Below, one piece after another: positions 40,700-48,850 of a stretch of DNA of 64,000 nt (position 1 is the stretch's first letter; every line of letters starts with the position of its first letter). Both the position numbers and the translations under genes were made by a program. The DNA lies in the NCBI GenBank assembly GCA_039795895.1, contig JBDKKW010000001.1, positions 62,001 through 126,000 of the forward strand. The letters run 5' to 3'. This DNA comes from JBBTSQ01 sp039795895. GTDB taxonomy: Bacteria; Patescibacteriota; Minisyncoccia; Phycocordibacterales; JBAYGS01. Under the pieces are notes generated by a model. It made no database searches. It saw nothing but the letters and a program-made list of their open reading frames with translations, and was not told where the DNA came from.

Positions 40700-41983
40700 T
40701 TAAAAAGACTTATTGAATGAATCAGTACCAGCCACAAAGCCGGTTGTCCAACAGAGCTGTAAAGAATACCCACCACTCGGTCGATCAATATCAAGAATAT
40801 CACCCACAAGATAGAGGTTGGGGTACAGGCGAGACTGCATCGTTTTAAAATCGACTTCAGAAAGCGCGACACCGCCAGAAGTAACAATGGCTTTGTCGAC
40901 GCCGAGCAGACCTGAGACGTGCAAGGGGATTGCTTTGAGTAGTTGCACGAGAGCTAAGCGTTCTTCTCGGGTGACGCTGTTGCACTGCGTATCAACATTA
41001 ATTTTTGAAAGTTCTGCGACTACATTTGCCACGGCTCCAGGCACAATCTCTCCGAGTACGTTTTTAAATTTCTTATTGCTGTGTGCTTTGAATAATTCTT
41101 GGAGTTTGGTATTGAGTTTTCCGTAGTCTTCGGCAGGGAAGAGGTCGAGGGAAATAAGCACCTCGCCATATTTGAGAAGCTCGGCGATATCAGAACTCAT
41201 GTTGAGAATAGTTGGACCGCTGACGCCGACGTGCGTAAAAAGTATTTTACCTTTTTGAACGTCTTGCTTCACTCCGTTTTGTAGCAAGGTGAGCTTTACT
41301 TCGGGCAAAGTCACTCCCGAAAGATTCTTTACCCATTTATCACTCAAAGTAATCGGGACGAGCGATGCTACGGGCTCTGAGACCGTATGCCCGAGCTTTT
41401 TGAGCCAGATAAAACCGTCGCCAGTCGAGCCGGTCTCAGGGCGTGACTTACCGCCGGTAGCAAGAATGAATTTCTTCGCCACAATTTCCTCTCCATTTTT
41501 TAAATTCACTGCCAAAATCTTCTTGGTCTTGGTATCGGTGACAAAATCTACTACAGACGCATTTGATCGTACAGTAACGTTTCCCTTTTTCAAGTAGTCA
41601 ACGAGCGTATCCCACACAGATTGTGCGGTGTTGCTCTCGGGAAATACTCGAAGTTCGTTTTCAATTTTTGTCGGCATGTTTCGACTGTGAAAAAAGTCGA
41701 GCGTTTCCTGCACACTCCACTGTGAGAAAGCAGAAAAAAGAAATTGATCGTTACCCTTAAATTTTGTCAGGAGCTTTCGGGTATCAAATTGGGCGTTGGT
41801 GACATTGCACCGTCCACCGCCGGTAATCAAGAGTTTCTTGCCAAGTGAGTCATTTTTCTCAAGCAAAAGTACGTTTGCACCAAGTTCAGCAGCCCGGCCA
41901 GCAGACATCATCCCCGCAGGCCCTCCACCAATGACGACCACGTCCCAGACGGTATTTACTCCTTGTTTTGAGCCATTTTTCAT
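40700..41983 (-). CDS. BaiN/HI0933 (YhiN)-family flavoprotein
   Basis: 427 residues. The N-terminal FAD-binding motif is VVVIGGGPAGMMSAGRAAELG, then LLITGGGRCNVTNAQ, typical of the HI0933 family. ILATGGKSRPETGSTGDGF and the C-terminal GVALSEVDFKTMQSRLYPNLYLVGDILDIDRPSGGYSLQLCWTTGF complete it. Family members are annotated as aminoacetone oxidase-like or as BaiN reductases; the true substrate is unknown. TACTAT on the minus strand (41997-41992) lies 8 nt before the ATG. The IMPase-like gene downstream has its own promoter. Confidence 0.9.
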   Translation of the reverse strand: MKNGSKQGVNTVWDVVVIGGGPAGMMSAGRAAELGANVLLLEKNDSLGKKLLITGGGRCNVTNAQFDTRKLLTKFKGNDQFLFSAFSQWSVQETLDFFHSRNMPTKIENELRVFPESNTAQSVWDTLVDYLKKGNVTVRSNASVVDFVTDTKTKKILAVNLKNGEEIVAKKFILATGGKSRPETGSTGDGFIWLKKLGHTVSEPVASLVPITLSDKWVKNLSGVTLPEVKLTLLQNGVKQDVQKGKILFTHVGVSGPTILNMSSDIAELLKYGEVLISLDLFPAEDYGKLNTKLQELFKAHSNKKFKNVLGEIVPGAVANVVAELSKINVDTQCNSVTREERLALVQLLKAIPLHVSGLLGVDKAIVTSGGVALSEVDFKTMQSRLYPNLYLVGDILDIDRPSGGYSLQLCWTTGFVAGTDSFNKSF

Positions 41984-42013
41984 ACATTGGCATAGTAGCA
42001 GATAATCAAAGTA

Positions 42014-42042
42014 TTGACAAATATACTCTATTGGTATATACT
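42014..42042 (+). promoter_or_regulatory. Promoter of the DEAD-box helicase gene
   Basis: TTGACA (42014-42019), 17-bp spacer, TATACT (42037-42042). The leader of about 138 nt contains CCAACT/AGTTGG, and its right arm runs into a GGAGG ribosome-binding site near 42168, so this hairpin could mask translation. Confidence 0.75.
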
Positions 42043-42186
42043 TGTCGGGTACTCAATTTCTCATTAGTTTTCTTGTTTTGGCGGGTAAGTGCCAAACATA
42101 TTGCAACCAAACGGTTCCGTATCTAAAAAACTTTCGAGACATCCCAACTACTCTATTACTTAACAGTTGGAGGTACGAAAGCATAT

Positions 42187-43422
42187 ATGTATCAAAATAG
42201 ACAATCGTCATTTCGAGGCCGATCAAACGGTCCTCAAAGAAGCTTTGGAGGGAAACCACGATTTGGTGGTGGAAATCGCGGTGGTGGCCGACAAGGTCGC
42301 ACCGAGAAAATCGACTTCGCTCGATTTATCAATAAAGTGGTAGTCACTGAAGAGGCTGAAGTATTTACTCCAGAACACTCATTCCAGGACTTCGCTTTAC
42401 TTGAAATCCTCAAACAGGGTATCGTGGCAAAGGGCTACAGTACACCTACTCCGATTCAAGACCGTGCGATTCCGCATGTGCTTTTGGGTCATGACGTGGT
42501 GGGTATCGCAAACACGGGCACGGGTAAGACGGCTACGTTTTTGATCCCCCTTATCAACAAAGTGCTCGGCAAACGCCAAGAGCAGATTATGATCATTGTG
42601 CCAACCCGTGAACTCGCGATTCAAATCGATGAAGAGCTCACTGAACTTTCAGCAGGGATGAAAATCTTTTCTGTCTGTTGCGTGGGAGGTGCACCGATCG
42701 GACGACAGATCTCACAACTTCGCTACCAGTACAATTTTATTATCGGTACTCCAGGTCGCTTGAAGGATTTGATCAATCGTAAAATGATTTTCCCAAACGA
42801 GTTCAATACGATTGTGCTCGATGAGGCAGATCGAATGCTTGATATGGGATTTGTAAACGATATGCGTGCGATTATGACCGCAATGCCAAAGACTCGTCAG
42901 ACACTTTTCTTCTCAGCGACTTTGTCGACTGATGTGGAAAAACTAATCAAAGAGTTTTTGCGCGAGCCGATCCGTATTTCAGTGAAGACACAGGATACCT
43001 CAAAAAATGTTGAGCAAGATGTGATTCATGTGAAGCGAGGCGGAAGCAAACTTGATTTGCTCCAGGATCTCTTGAAGCAAAAAGAATTATCAAAAGTGTT
43101 GGTATTCGGACGAACAAAACATGGTGTCGAGCGACTTTCTAGAGCGCTTGCAGACAAAGGGTTTAAAGCTGAATCAATTCACGGAGATAAAAATCACGCA
43201 CGACGACAGAAAGCATTGAAATTGTTTAAAGACAATCAGGTGCAGATTCTCGTGGCTACTGATGTGGCTGCTCGAGGGCTTGATATCGCTGATGTGAGTC
43301 ATGTCATCAACTACGACTTGCCTGCTACCAACGATGATTATATTCATCGCATTGGACGCACGGGTCGCGGAGGGAAGAGTGGTAAGGCTCTTACCTTCAT
43401 CGAAGAAGGCCAAAATCGTTAA
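42187..43422 (+). CDS. DEAD-box RNA helicase
   Basis: 411 residues. It unwinds RNA duplexes with ATP. An N-terminal Arg/Gly-rich tail (about 9-37) precedes the core: Q motif TPTPIQ, motif I ANTGTGKT, Ia PTRELA, GTPGR, DEAD as VLDEADRML, SAT, and domain 2 with ARGLDIADVSHVINYD and HRIGRTGR. Little follows motif VI, so the C-terminal RNA-binding extension is missing. The long leader with a hairpin near the Shine-Dalgarno suggests cold or structural control, as for csdA-type genes. Followed directly by structured element D. Confidence 0.95.
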   Translation: MYQNRQSSFRGRSNGPQRSFGGKPRFGGGNRGGGRQGRTEKIDFARFINKVVVTEEAEVFTPEHSFQDFALLEILKQGIVAKGYSTPTPIQDRAIPHVLLGHDVVGIANTGTGKTATFLIPLINKVLGKRQEQIMIIVPTRELAIQIDEELTELSAGMKIFSVCCVGGAPIGRQISQLRYQYNFIIGTPGRLKDLINRKMIFPNEFNTIVLDEADRMLDMGFVNDMRAIMTAMPKTRQTLFFSATLSTDVEKLIKEFLREPIRISVKTQDTSKNVEQDVIHVKRGGSKLDLLQDLLKQKELSKVLVFGRTKHGVERLSRALADKGFKAESIHGDKNHARRQKALKLFKDNQVQILVATDVAARGLDIADVSHVINYDLPATNDDYIHRIGRTGRGGKSGKALTFIEEGQNR

Positions 43423-43542
43423 AAATTAATTAAATCACCTCGTCTACTTTGTTGCGGTTCGGATTTTCTATTCACCATATACGAATATGGCTCAGTCGAA
43501 AATCCTCCCGCGCCTCGTATCCAAGGCAATTTAATTAATTTT
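43422..43542. repeat. 3'-end structured element, copy D (after the DEAD helicase)
   Basis: 121 bp whose left arm starts on the last base of the stop codon. A perfect 14-bp outer stem joins 43422-43435 and 43529-43542. Core GTCTACTTTGTTGCGGTTC. Second stem GGATTTTC (43461-43468) / GAAAATCC (43498-43505). Apical hairpin CCATAT-ACGA-ATATGG (43475-43490). Closest to copy B. Confidence 0.85.
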
Positions 43543-43572
43543 GATGAATCGGGTCTTTGTGGGTAGAGTACC

Positions 43573-43601
43573 AAGAGGGGCGCACTTCGTGCGCCCCTCT
43601 T
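43573..43601 (+). terminator. Hairpin terminator after element D
   Basis: AAGAGGGGCGCAC/GTGCGCCCCTCTT, loop TTC; only a weak T run follows. Confidence 0.7.
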
Positions 43602-43668
43602 GCATTTCTGCCGTATTTCCTTAGTATCAATACCAGATTCAGTTCTCTGTTACAAAGAAAGGTGTTAT

Positions 43669-44553
43669 ATGGAAATGTGTTTTCTTGGTCCACTCGGTAC
43701 CAATAGTCATGAAGTTGCTGAGAAAGTCCGAAGTCTGTTTGAAGATAAAAAGCCACCGTATAGTGCCTATGTGCACACTACGCTGGTGAATCGTCTGTGC
43801 GAGAGTAATACGGAAGTGTTGCTCACCGCTTCAAATCAGCAATGCCTCGGGGTGATTGCCCTGGAGAATTCAACTGCGGGTCTCGTAGATGAGACAAAGC
43901 GATTTTGGCTCGACCGTTCGGGTGGGTTGAAAAGAGTGACAAATGTTATCGGGGAATTCCACCTCCCGGTCGAACATTGTTTGCTTGCACATCCGAGCAT
44001 TACTGGTGTGTCTCAATTGACCGCAGTAATGTCTTATCCGCATGCGTTGGCACAATGTAGAAACTTTCTCGATGCACACAAGCATCTTGAAAGAATACCA
44101 TCGGCTTCAACTGCAGCAGCGGCAAAGCTGGTCTCAGAAAGACCGGATGCGGTGACCACGGGGGTGATTGCTTCTCGATTGGCCGCCACAATATATGGAC
44201 TGAAGATTATGCAGGACCATATTGAAGATTCGCGTGATAATGTGACGCGTTTTCATATCTTGGGGCCCTCAATGGTGTATCCGACAGGAAACGATCGTAC
44301 AGCGATTATTTTCGAGATTCCGGATGTGTCTGGTGCCTTGGTGGATGTGCTCAGCGCTATTCGTCCTGGCGGAGTAAATTTATCATCAATTCACTCTATT
44401 CCGCTTGGTGTAGAAGATCGCTTTGCTTTTTACTGCGAGTTTGATCGACATCACCTTGATCCACGAGGCGAGGCAATCATTACTCGTCTCGAGACACTGA
44501 CCAGTCGCCTCATCGTTCTCGGCTCATTTCCGCAATCTCAAAAAGGGAAGTGA
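43669..44553 (+). CDS. pheA: Prephenate dehydratase with ACT domain
   Basis: 294 residues. It converts prephenate to phenylpyruvate for phenylalanine synthesis. It has FLGPLGTNSHEVA, GVIALENSTAG, VMSYPHALAQC, the STAAAA loop and IEDSRDNVTRFHILG with the Thr-Arg-Phe catalytic stretch. The C-terminal 75 residues are an ACT domain (AIIFEIPDVSGALVDVLSAIRPGGVNLSSIHSIP) that binds Phe for feedback. No other aromatic gene is in the window. ATG 43669 is set by GAAAGG; a terminator follows. Confidence 0.9.
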   Translation: MEMCFLGPLGTNSHEVAEKVRSLFEDKKPPYSAYVHTTLVNRLCESNTEVLLTASNQQCLGVIALENSTAGLVDETKRFWLDRSGGLKRVTNVIGEFHLPVEHCLLAHPSITGVSQLTAVMSYPHALAQCRNFLDAHKHLERIPSASTAAAAKLVSERPDAVTTGVIASRLAATIYGLKIMQDHIEDSRDNVTRFHILGPSMVYPTGNDRTAIIFEIPDVSGALVDVLSAIRPGGVNLSSIHSIPLGVEDRFAFYCEFDRHHLDPRGEAIITRLETLTSRLIVLGSFPQSQKGK

Positions 44554-44563
44554 TAAAGTCTTC

Positions 44564-44594
44564 AAAAACCATTGCATACGTGCGATGGTTTTTT
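44564..44594 (+). terminator. Terminator of pheA
   Basis: AAAAACCAT-GCA pairs with TGC-ATGGTTTTT around a 4-nt loop. Confidence 0.85.
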
Positions 44595-44603
44595 ATATTT
44601 AGG

Positions 44604-44631
44604 TTGCATGTTTTTGTCCAAGGTGTAGACT
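44604..44631 (+). promoter_or_regulatory. Promoter of type TTGCAT-N16-TAGACT
   Basis: TTGCAT (44604-44609), 16 bp, TAGACT (44626-44631). Close relatives precede the genes at 55218 and 56584. Confidence 0.65.
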
Positions 44632-44681
44632 TTATATGGATTGTTTTTTTACAGTAACCACGCAAAAGAAAGGAGTTTGCT

Positions 44682-45098
44682 ATGACTATTATAGTGGTGG
44701 ATGACGAAGCCATTTCTCGTGCCGTTCGCGGTACCCGAGTCAGGGCTGTCCTCGTGGAGAAGTATTGGGACAAAGCGACCGCAGACAAGTTTCGTGAGGC
44801 GATGCGACGTCGTGACCCAGATGATTCTCAGGAAGTCCTTCGCCTTATTCTTTGTGGTCAGCCGGTCTCGTCTTCGGCCAAAGTTATGGCCAAGGAGATA
44901 GGGAAGCGATACGGTGCGAAAATCAGCGGGAAATTCACCAAAGCTATGAATGGTCGTAAGCCCGAAGAGGGGATACAGGTTCTCACCCAAATTCTCCAAG
45001 ACGCTACGAGGCCGATGAGTAATTCGATCTATGCCGAATTCGGTAACTTTGTTCCTCCGAGGATGCGCTTTAATCCATCCAAGCGTCGTTTCCCTTGA
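44682..45098 (+). CDS. Unknown basic protein
   Basis: 138 residues, Arg/Lys-rich, predicted mostly helical. There seem to be two related helical segments: ATADKFREAMRRRDPDDSQEVLRLIL and ISGKFTKAMNGRKPEEGIQVLTQIL, which suggests an internal duplication (xFxxAMxxRxPxxxxQVLxxIL). No known family is recognised. Strong GAAAGGAG before the ATG, its own promoter and terminator. No membrane or export signal. Confidence 0.6.
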   Translation: MTIIVVDDEAISRAVRGTRVRAVLVEKYWDKATADKFREAMRRRDPDDSQEVLRLILCGQPVSSSAKVMAKEIGKRYGAKISGKFTKAMNGRKPEEGIQVLTQILQDATRPMSNSIYAEFGNFVPPRMRFNPSKRRFP

Positions 45099-45116
45099 GA
45101 AACTCTTTTCTTACAC

Positions 45117-45144
45117 AAAACTGACCATTCGTGGTCAGTTTTTT
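45117..45144 (+). terminator. Terminator
   Basis: AAAACTGACCA pairs with TGGTCAGTTTT, followed by TT. Confidence 0.9.
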
Positions 45145-45184
45145 ATTTGCTTATTTAATTATTTAGCTATTTTGATTATTGTAA

Positions 45185-45345
45185 TTGCGGATTCATCCCC
45201 GTCCGCTCTGCGACGGGGATGAATCCGCAAAACTAGGTAGTATCGGCGGAGCCGATACTACTACAAAAAAGTCTACCTAGATGTCTCGCCTAATATCCCG
45301 CCGAGTCTGCGAGGGGACGGCTTGTCGCGGGGATAGGACAAGACT
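45185..45345. repeat. Cluster of long hairpins between convergent genes
   Basis: About 160 bp without a gene. Hairpin 1 (45185-45230) has arms beginning TTGCGGATTCATCCCCGT and its complement. Hairpin 2 is GTAGTATCGGC/GCCGATACTAC (45237-45261). It sits inside a wider CTAGGTAG (45233-45240) / CTACCTAG (45273-45280) pair. Hairpin 3 pairs TATCCC with GGGATA around 45293-45336. Confidence 0.65.
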
Positions 45346-45367
45346 AGACTTTATTTTAACTTTTTAA

Positions 45368-46072
45368 CTATTTTCTCTTGCTTCCCGGCTCAATCTCGTA
45401 AATAACATCTTTACGTTCCACTACCACCTTCCAACCATTAATCTTTGCATGTCGATAGAGGAGCTTGTTGGGATTAAAACAAATCGGTGTATCCACCATC
45501 TCGAGCATGGGGATGTCGCCTTCGGTGTCCCCGACAGCGATTGAGCCTTTGAGGGTCAGGTGCTCCTTTTCAACAGCACGCTTCACGATGTTGGCTTTGT
45601 TGGCAATGAGGTGGAGGTCGGCTACTTTGCCGGTGAGCTGATCTTCGGGACCAATTTCATAAAACCGTCCATAGACTTTATTGAATCCTAGATGCGCACA
45701 AAATTTATCGAGCACTCCTTTTGGTGATTGTGAGATGGCGAGTAGGAAGTAGCCTTTTTTCTTCAGGTCTTTGAGGAGGTCGCGGGTAAAGGCGTACACT
45801 TCGTCTTTGTGTTCTTGCACCACTTTTTCGCCGACGTTGATGAAGTCCTTGTAGGGCACACCGGGGATGTGCTTCATAAAGCTGTCGACGGCCGAGTTGA
45901 GATAGGTTTGATAGTCGCCTTTGCGATTGATCCAGCGACGATAGTCTTTTTCATACGAATCTTTTGCTGAAGCAGGGAAGACTTTTGCTTCAACGAGTGC
46001 GTCGAGGAGCTCGGTAAAAAGACTTGAGCGAAAGATGGTACCGTCAATATCGAAAATGGCGACTTTTTGCAT
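45368..46072 (-). CDS. HAD-superfamily phosphatase (HAD-IB, SerB-like)
   Basis: 234 residues. Motif I is FDIDGTIF (nucleophile Asp8). An alpha-helical cap follows, then motif II AISQS, motif III Lys around LKGSIA and motif IV GDTEGDIPMLE. The HAD-IB subfamily contains phosphoserine phosphatase and related enzymes; the substrate here is not predictable. No Shine-Dalgarno is evident. Convergent with the gene at 44682 across the hairpin cluster. Confidence 0.88.
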   Translation of the reverse strand: MQKVAIFDIDGTIFRSSLFTELLDALVEAKVFPASAKDSYEKDYRRWINRKGDYQTYLNSAVDSFMKHIPGVPYKDFINVGEKVVQEHKDEVYAFTRDLLKDLKKKGYFLLAISQSPKGVLDKFCAHLGFNKVYGRFYEIGPEDQLTGKVADLHLIANKANIVKRAVEKEHLTLKGSIAVGDTEGDIPMLEMVDTPICFNPNKLLYRHAKINGWKVVVERKDVIYEIEPGSKRK

Positions 46073-46170
46073 AGCTCTATGGTACGCCTCGGAGGATTTT
46101 GGTGCAAGGATGGGGAAGGGTGGAAGACAAGAAGCAAGATAGACCAGTCAGCAAGAGTGATCGGAGAAAT

Positions 46171-46204
46171 AAAAAAGCGGGAAAACCTGAAAGGTTTTCC
46201 CGCT
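46171..46204 (-). terminator. Terminator of the ABC exporter gene
   Basis: AGCGGGAAAACCT/AGGTTTTCCCGCT; T run on the minus strand. Confidence 0.88.
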
Positions 46205-46225
46205 CGCGTTTCTAAAGGAACTAAT

Positions 46226-48064
46226 TTACGTTAGTGCCCCGACTTCTCGGAGCACCATTGTGCGATAAGCTTCACAACTCTTGATCAGCTCATCGTGCAT
46301 GCCGATACCAGCCACTTCTCCCTTTTCAAACACGATGATTTTGTCAGCGTGCCGAATGGTCGAGAGGCGGTGGGCAATGATGATGCCGGTCCTGCCTACC
46401 AGAGCTTCTCTGATGGCTTCATGCACCAAGGCTTCGTTGACCGGGTCGAGAGCGTTGGTCGCTTCATCCAGAATCAAGATGCTTGGATCTTTCACCAAGG
46501 CTCGTGCGATGGCGACGCGTTGGCGTTGGCCACCGGAGAGCTGGACACCGTTCTCGCCGATTTCAGTCTCAAACCGTTTGTCGCCAAGTCTTCCATAAAA
46601 CTCATCGATGCGGGTTTGTTTGGCGAGCACCTCTAGTTCCGCAGTGGTCACCAATTCAGCTGAACCATTGAGACCATAGGTGAGATTGGCGCGTAGTGTG
46701 TCATCCCAAAGTTTTGGTTCTTGTTGCACACAGCCGACTGCTCGTCGGAAGTGTCCAAGATCTAACTCCTTGAGATTCACTCCATCAATGAGCACCTCTC
46801 CATTATCTGGGTCGTAACCTCGGAGGAGTAGGTTGATCGCCGTCGATTTACCTGCTCCAGAGTGTCCCACCATTGCACAAGTTTCTCCTGGTTCAATGGT
46901 AAACGACACATTTTTTATGGCACTATTGGATTCTTCTGTAGTGGATTGAGTTTTAAGGGCTTCTTCTTCGTATTCATCAATCCGCGTCTTTTTATAGACT
47001 GGATAGGTGAATGAGACGTTCCTAAACTCGATTCGCCCAACAAACTTTTGCGGTTTGGTGGGATTCACTACTTCGGTAATCGCTGGTTGTATTTCGAGTA
47101 AATCGAAATATTGGGCGATGTGTGCACTGTAGCGTGCAAACCTTCTTTGCAGGCTACCAATTTGTCCCAGTGCAGTGAAAGCGCTTGCCGACCAGCCGAT
47201 GGCGATCATCATATTTCCCGGGGTCTCCTTGCCTTGATAGACAAGATAGATGCCCGCAAGCACGACGCCACAATTACCAATCGTCGCAAATGGTTCGCGA
47301 AGAAGGGTAATTTTGTAGAAGTATTCTTGCCAGAGTCTCTTCCCATCGTCTGCAAATTGCTCATACCGCACTCGGTATCCAGCAACCGCACTTTTCTCCT
47401 CGTTGGATACCATTATCAGTGTGAGATGTTTAATCATCTCCCAATAGCTGGTACCGAGTCGACTTCCCATTCTTGTATTCCTTTTCATTTGGGGAGCGAC
47501 ACGGAGATTGATAATGACACTGATGGTGATAAAGATTGCTATGTTCACCAACGCAATGAGTGCCAACAGGGGATTGATGTAGCAAAGTGCTCCGAGCACA
47601 ATGAGTAATCGAAAGAGGTTGGGACCAACTTCGAAGTAACACATCTCCACCATCTCCAAGATAGCACTCTCACCTTTTTTGATGACATCTTGTTTGAAGC
47701 CGGAGTTGTGATTGCTCACTTGTCCGATCGACAATTTAAGAACGGTCTCTAGGGTGGTCACTTCGATGTGTCGCTCGCCGTCGTAGGCGATACGTCCCGA
47801 GTGATGCAATGCTTGCATCCATGAGAGGAGGCTATTGGTGGTTAATCCAACCGCCAATACGACTACCCACCAGATGAGATCTGCAATTTGATTTTTCTGG
47901 ATCATCCCATCGATGATCTTTCCAAACACAAACGGGGCCACGAGACCGACCATTTGAGTCAGTAAGATCAATACCGCGAGGTAGAGAAATGCTTTGTGAA
48001 ATGGCCGGTAAATCTCGTAGATTTTCCGCGCTCTGTTGCTAAACGTAGTGCTGACAATGTGCAT
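46226..48064 (-). CDS. ABC exporter half-transporter (MsbA/LmrA type)
   Basis: 612 residues. Six membrane helices occupy about 20-320 and an ATPase domain about 355-600 with Walker A GHSGAGKST, Q-loop CVQQEP, signature LSGGQRQR and Walker B ILILDEATNALD, then AHRLSTIRHAD. It works as a homodimer or with a partner; the substrate (lipid, peptide or drug) is unknown. GAAGGA lies before the ATG and a consensus promoter lies 36 nt upstream. Monocistronic. Confidence 0.92.
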   Translation of the reverse strand: MHIVSTTFSNRARKIYEIYRPFHKAFLYLAVLILLTQMVGLVAPFVFGKIIDGMIQKNQIADLIWWVVVLAVGLTTNSLLSWMQALHHSGRIAYDGERHIEVTTLETVLKLSIGQVSNHNSGFKQDVIKKGESAILEMVEMCYFEVGPNLFRLLIVLGALCYINPLLALIALVNIAIFITISVIINLRVAPQMKRNTRMGSRLGTSYWEMIKHLTLIMVSNEEKSAVAGYRVRYEQFADDGKRLWQEYFYKITLLREPFATIGNCGVVLAGIYLVYQGKETPGNMMIAIGWSASAFTALGQIGSLQRRFARYSAHIAQYFDLLEIQPAITEVVNPTKPQKFVGRIEFRNVSFTYPVYKKTRIDEYEEEALKTQSTTEESNSAIKNVSFTIEPGETCAMVGHSGAGKSTAINLLLRGYDPDNGEVLIDGVNLKELDLGHFRRAVGCVQQEPKLWDDTLRANLTYGLNGSAELVTTAELEVLAKQTRIDEFYGRLGDKRFETEIGENGVQLSGGQRQRVAIARALVKDPSILILDEATNALDPVNEALVHEAIREALVGRTGIIIAHRLSTIRHADKIIVFEKGEVAGIGMHDELIKSCEAYRTMVLREVGALT

Positions 48065-48099
48065 TGGTTTCCTTCTGTTTTGTTCAATTTTCTAGCGGT

Positions 48100-48128
48100 A
48101 TTATAGCATTTTAGAGTATTAAAGTCAA
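48100..48128 (-). promoter_or_regulatory. Promoter of the ABC exporter gene
   Basis: Minus strand: TTGACT (48128-48123), 17-bp spacer, TATAAT (48105-48100). Confidence 0.85.
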
Positions 48129-48147
48129 TGCTTTTTTGGTAAGAAAA

Positions 48148-48172
48148 AAAGCGCTCGAAAAACGAGCGCTTT
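48148..48172 (-). terminator. Terminator of the next minus-strand gene
   Basis: AAAGCGCTCG/CGAGCGCTTT, long T run on the minus strand. Confidence 0.85.
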
Positions 48173-48180
48173 GTGTGTAG

Positions 48181-48669
48181 TTAATCCTGATGGCGTCGAG
48201 AAATCGCCAGTTCTGTATTTCCTGTGTGTATCCTGTTTTCCTTGACGAGAAACAAGACAGCGAAGATGTCGCTCTCGCTGTCGTCTTCATCTTCACCATC
48301 TATGACAGGCTCACACACTTCAAGCTCGGTGTATACCCGAGTGCGACGTTCCTGGTCGTTTCGAATCTTGCGGGCAATATAGCATTTTCCTTGCCTCGGC
48401 AAGACGAGATCTTGAGGGCGCATTTCGATGGTGAGTGTTTGTTGCCGTGTGCATCGCTTGGCACTGAGAAAACACTTGCGACTCATCCTGAGTTCCTTCA
48501 CCTGATTCTCGAGGGGTCGCTGATGATCTTCGAGATCGTGGATGGTGAGGATGAGTTCGTATACCAGCCGGCATTCGCCGTCTCTACTGAAATCATCGAT
48601 TCGTGCGAGACGAAAAGATTCTGAGCCACTGAATTTTTGTAAAAGGTTGCGTACGCGGATTAAAGCCAT
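48181..48669 (-). CDS. Unknown cytosolic protein
   Basis: 162 residues, charged, with no membrane helix. It begins MALIRVRNLLQKFSGSESF, has a Cys-containing basic centre (MSRKCFLSAKRCTRQQ) and an acidic stretch IDGEDEDDSESD near residue 125. No family is recognised. A competing plus-strand frame (48190-48624) was rejected because this one has AAAGGAG 5 nt before its ATG and a properly oriented terminator at its end. Shine-Dalgarno class. Confidence 0.65.
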   Translation of the reverse strand: MALIRVRNLLQKFSGSESFRLARIDDFSRDGECRLVYELILTIHDLEDHQRPLENQVKELRMSRKCFLSAKRCTRQQTLTIEMRPQDLVLPRQGKCYIARKIRNDQERRTRVYTELEVCEPVIDGEDEDDSESDIFAVLFLVKENRIHTGNTELAISRRHQD

Positions 48670-48754
48670 AACGACTCCTTTGGGTACAGTTCTACGAATG
48701 AATACTAATGATTATGAAATAAATAGCAACTGAATGCGGGGAATATAAAGATTC

Positions 48755-48782
48755 TTGACAGAGCAAGATATATTTGTAATAG
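48755..48782 (+). promoter_or_regulatory. Promoter
   Basis: TTGACA (48755-48760), 16 bp, TAATAG (48777-48782). Confidence 0.7.
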
Positions 48783-48850
48783 TACAAAAGGAAATGTAAC
48801 GTACAAAAGAGAAAGGAATAGATAGGGCACTGAAGGTATGCTTCTGGTTT

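Noticed and set aside
7979..43542. Elements A-D as integron attC sites
   Set aside because: They lie at gene ends and are palindromic with variable stems, but the ends (AATTAAC/GTTAATT in B and C) do not fit RYYYAAC/GTTRRRY, the genes are ordinary housekeeping genes on long stretches, and no integrase is seen.
48190..48624. Plus-strand 144-codon frame
   Set aside because: It overlaps the minus-strand gene at 48181-48669, which has a proper AAAGGAG site and an oriented terminator.
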